Below are positions 61,727 through 64,000 of a stretch of DNA of 64,000 bases, piece by piece. A program made the translations under genes and the position numbers. The first letter of the stretch is position 1. Each line of letters begins with the position of its first letter. Source of the stretch: Methanolinea sp. (lineage in GTDB: Archaea > Halobacteriota > Methanomicrobia > Methanomicrobiales > Methanospirillaceae); assembly GCA_016699325.1 (NCBI GenBank), contig CP064971.1, positions 1,116,001 to 1,180,000 of the forward strand. The letters run 5' to 3'. The notes below the pieces were generated by a model that was given only the letters and a program-made list of their open reading frames with translations, did no database searches and was not told the DNA's origin.

Positions 61727-61899
61727 GGAATATTGTATTCTTCGGACAAGGGGTTGAACCTTTGCATCCATCCAGGGACAATCAAAATTTAGGGGGATAA
61801 GAGTCGTTATCGCCAGGATCCGGGACAGGATGCAGCTGTACTTCCCGACACAGGTTCTCATGTACCGGGTTTTATTGCCCCCAACAACCCAGGACAATT

Positions 61900-62355
61900 A
61901 TGGATCTGATCTCCCGTGAATTGGCTCCTGGCGAATTCCCGCTTGCCGAAAAGGTCTGGGAACAGTACAGAGGTCAGAAGGCAAACCCTGCCACCGAACG
62001 GATCTTTGGTGCCTTTATCAATGGCAACCTGGGTGCTACGGCCCGGTTCACACGTCACCCGGATGGAAATGAGATGGACTGCGTCTTTACCCTGGACGAT
62101 TACAGGGGGAACGGCCTGGCCCGGATTGTCGTTCAGGAACTGCTGAATGCATGCGGTCACGAGAAGATCTACATTCACTCCACCCTGGTTCTCATTTCGT
62201 TCTACAAGAAACTTGGGTGGGTACCTATTCCTGAGAAGGAATTGCCGCGATCAATCCGTGACCGCTTCATCTTCTGCTTCGGTGAAATGGAAGGATGCAA
62301 TGTCTGCCCGATGGTGAGGGAGGCCGATGGAGGAAGTGAGCCGGTTGTGGAGTAA
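61900..62355 (+). CDS. GNAT-family N-acetyltransferase
   Basis: The protein is 151 aa. The GNAT fold is visible: GAFINGNLGATARFTRHPDG, the acetyl-CoA loop FTLDDYRGNGLARIVVQEL (R/QxxGxG/A variant) and LISFYKKLGWVPIPEKELP. The C-terminus FCFGEMEGCNVCPMVRE adds two cysteines. The acceptor is unknown. It is divergent from the ferredoxin-domain gene. Confidence 0.85.
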   Translation: MDLISRELAPGEFPLAEKVWEQYRGQKANPATERIFGAFINGNLGATARFTRHPDGNEMDCVFTLDDYRGNGLARIVVQELLNACGHEKIYIHSTLVLISFYKKLGWVPIPEKELPRSIRDRFIFCFGEMEGCNVCPMVREADGGSEPVVE

Positions 62356-62480
62356 ATACCCGGGTGACACCCCTCACCCAAACTATTTAATGTACGGGGT
62401 GTTTGCGGTCGGCCACTCAGCGTGGACGGAGCAGGTGATGAAGAGAAGGGAATGATTCGAGGCCGGAGTTAACCGAGCCT

Positions 62481-62801
62481 ATGCCGGGTAGGTGCTGATC
62501 GTTTTCCTCACCAAAGTCCTGTCCAGTCTGACATCACTTTTCTGTAAAAGATCCTGTCGTGAAAAATCTGAAAGCCCTCAAGAATTATCTCCACGAATTC
62601 GACACTTACGATCATATACCCCTCTTCTGGGTATCCTGTCAAGATCATTTCCAGCTTCTCCCCGGAAATACACCCAATTCTTGGAGATTTTATCAGGAGA
62701 TATGGTCACCCGGAGGCGTCAAATCACTGGTAAATTGCTTCTGGCGAATTGGGTTAAGTCATCTAATTTGATGGAAATACGAAAAAGGTGGCGAAGTCAG
62801 G
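62481..62801 (+). mobile_element. 3' relic of the IS copy at 35145-36657
   Basis: From ggtgctgatcgttttcctca to ggtggcgaagtcagg (62787-62801 region) this matches the last ~320 bp of the IS, including its right inverted end in the cleaner form tcagg. Frameshifts (an extra A near 62543, a missing T near 62766) confirm decay. Confidence 0.88.
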
Positions 62802-63129
62802 TGGAAGAATAAGCGAAAGGTTGTCCGGAACGCGGGAATGAAACGAGGCCGAGGAACCTCAAAGCAACCTGTTTTCGGGATCCCCTGCAGGAACGATTAG
62901 GTTTGGGCAGAAATCGTCGAAATGTTGATGGGACGGTTCATTCTCGCCATGAATGATCTCTCACTCTCCGCCGATGATCTGCTCATGTAATATAAAAGCC
63001 AGGCTGAAGAACTGTAGAGCCCGCCCAGACGTAACTCCGCTGGTGGCAATTCCTGCAACAGTAAGGACCCTTGAGATCCTGCGACAATCTTGGAAAAACG
63101 GTGATGGAGTGTAGCAAAATATCCAAAAA
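62802..63129. other. Gap with no supported gene
   Basis: Minus-strand frames exist here but show no recognisable content. The stretch separates the IS relic from nifB. Confidence 0.45.
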
Positions 63130-64000
63130 TTATTCCTGGTAGAGGCAGGACTGGACATCGTGGCCGAGGCGACCGATCGCATCGGAACGGCATCGCTGGC
63201 AGTGCCGCATCTGCCTGACGTACTTCTCACACTCGTCCTGCATCTTCCGCTTCATCTCTGGTGTCGGCGGTGTGATGTCGGCAAACCTGTATTGTGCGAT
63301 GAGCGGGATCAGGTTGAAATTGTAAACTCCCATCTCGCCGACCTTCTTAGCGATTGCAGGGATGTGGTCTTCATTGATGCCGGGGATGTACACGGTGTTG
63401 ATCTTGACGATCATGTGCCGTTCAACCGCCATCTCAATTCCCCTGAGCTGGTTTTCGAGGAGGATCCTGGCCCCTTCCTCTCCGGTGTATTTTTTTCCCT
63501 TATAGATGATATACTCGTAAATTTTTGCCCCGATCTCAGGATCGATGGCATTCAGAGTCACCGTGACGTTTCCAACATCATATTTCTGCAACAGGTCTAT
63601 TTTTTCCGGGAGGAGGAGACCATTGGTGCTTAAACATTTGATGACGTTTGGAAATTCCTCCTTGAGCCGTCGCAGCGTCTCAAAGGTTGCTTCATTGGCA
63701 AGCGGCTCTCCTGGTCCGGCAATCCCGATGACCTTGATGTAAGGATACTTCTTTATGGCATTCCGGATCAATTCCACGGCTTCATCGGGGGAGAGGACCT
63801 TTGAGGCAACCCCCGGTCTGCTCTCGTTCACGCAATCGAAATCCCTGATGCAGTAGTTGCACTGGATATTGCATGCGGGGGCAACCGGAACATGCGCCCG
63901 CCCGAAGGCATGGCAGGCCCGCTCGGAAAAACAGGGATGTTCCCGGATTCTTCTCAGTTGTTCAGGGTCCCACCTGACCTTTTTTCCCTTGACCTCAGCT
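63130..64000 (-). CDS. nifB: NifB-like radical SAM protein (partial, runs off the window)
   Basis: At least 290 codons are visible, continuing beyond 64000. The radical SAM cluster motif CNIQCNYCIRDFDCVNESRP is about 50 codons from the window edge, followed by KVIGIAGPGEPLANEATFET, IKCLSTNGLLLPEKIDLL, VTLNAIDPEIGAKIYEYI, IKINTVYIPGINEDHI-like sequence and a C-terminal RHCQRCRSDAIGRLG with two cysteines for an extra cluster. NifB makes the NifB-co precursor of nitrogenase cofactor; methanogens carry it with or without nitrogenase. No other nif gene is visible. Confidence 0.9.
   Translation of the reverse strand, partial: AEVKGKKVRWDPEQLRRIREHPCFSERACHAFGRAHVPVAPACNIQCNYCIRDFDCVNESRPGVASKVLSPDEAVELIRNAIKKYPYIKVIGIAGPGEPLANEATFETLRRLKEEFPNVIKCLSTNGLLLPEKIDLLQKYDVGNVTVTLNAIDPEIGAKIYEYIIYKGKKYTGEEGARILLENQLRGIEMAVERHMIVKINTVYIPGINEDHIPAIAKKVGEMGVYNFNLIPLIAQYRFADITPPTPEMKRKMQDECEKYVRQMRHCQRCRSDAIGRLGHDVQSCLYQE

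Overview
The window looks like the chromosome of a methanogenic archaeon, most probably order Methanomicrobiales. The evidence is an archaeal information-processing operon (proteasome alpha, SBDS, Pop5, Rpp30, eL15, eL43, RpoP, Brix, Pcc1, prefoldin beta), an intron-bearing tRNA-Tyr, a DUF460 protein, a cupin-type phosphoglucose isomerase, NifB, and archaeal BRE/TATA promoters. No methanogenesis gene lies in the window, so the order is an inference.

Layout. (1) 0-13 kb is an AT-rich cell-surface glycan island. It holds a GT61 transferase, a SAM methyltransferase between pieces of a decayed IS66-type element, a DegT sugar aminotransferase overlapping a GT2 transferase with a coiled-coil tail, a secreted beta-helix protein ending in six near-identical 49-residue repeats, and a large RgpF-HAD fusion. 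(2) 13.5-18.3 kb holds a K+/H+ antiporter and the minus-strand outpost of a secreted protein family, split at its start codon by an IS1634-like element. (3) 18.6-32 kb holds an orphan D12-class adenine methylase, tRNA-Tyr and tRNA-Asp, a LeuA-type synthase, the information-processing operon (without exosome rrp4/rrp41/rrp42 between SBDS and eL43), moaC, Nnr, a RecJ-like DHH protein, a PUA protein, NAC and TrmI. (4) 32-41 kb holds two diverged members of the secreted family and then a tandem array of five near-identical copies on a ~1.05-kb unit. Each unit has its own promoter, leader hairpin and terminator. A second IS sits inside the leader hairpin of copy 2, and three copies carry frameshifts. 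(5) 41-46.6 kb holds another broken IS1634 element, a TPR lipoprotein and two further distant family members. (6) 46.7-58 kb holds housekeeping and redox genes: thiL, DUF460, rio2, a TtuA-like tRNA thiolase, nadE, cupin PGI, a COG1361 surface protein, a TrmB regulator and a flavin disulfide-reductase-like pair. (7) 58-64 kb holds a pyruvate phosphate dikinase relic, a double rubredoxin, a putative V4R-like protein, a QueG-like ferredoxin protein, a GNAT, an IS fragment and a partial nifB.

The strongest candidate for something undescribed is the secreted protein family. It has at least nine members or relics here, on both strands. The protein is almost invariant except for two short variable segments. 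A conserved 5' leader hairpin/start region has been hit independently by two different insertion sequences. The family could be a structural or phase-varying cell-envelope component, but its function cannot be read from the sequence.
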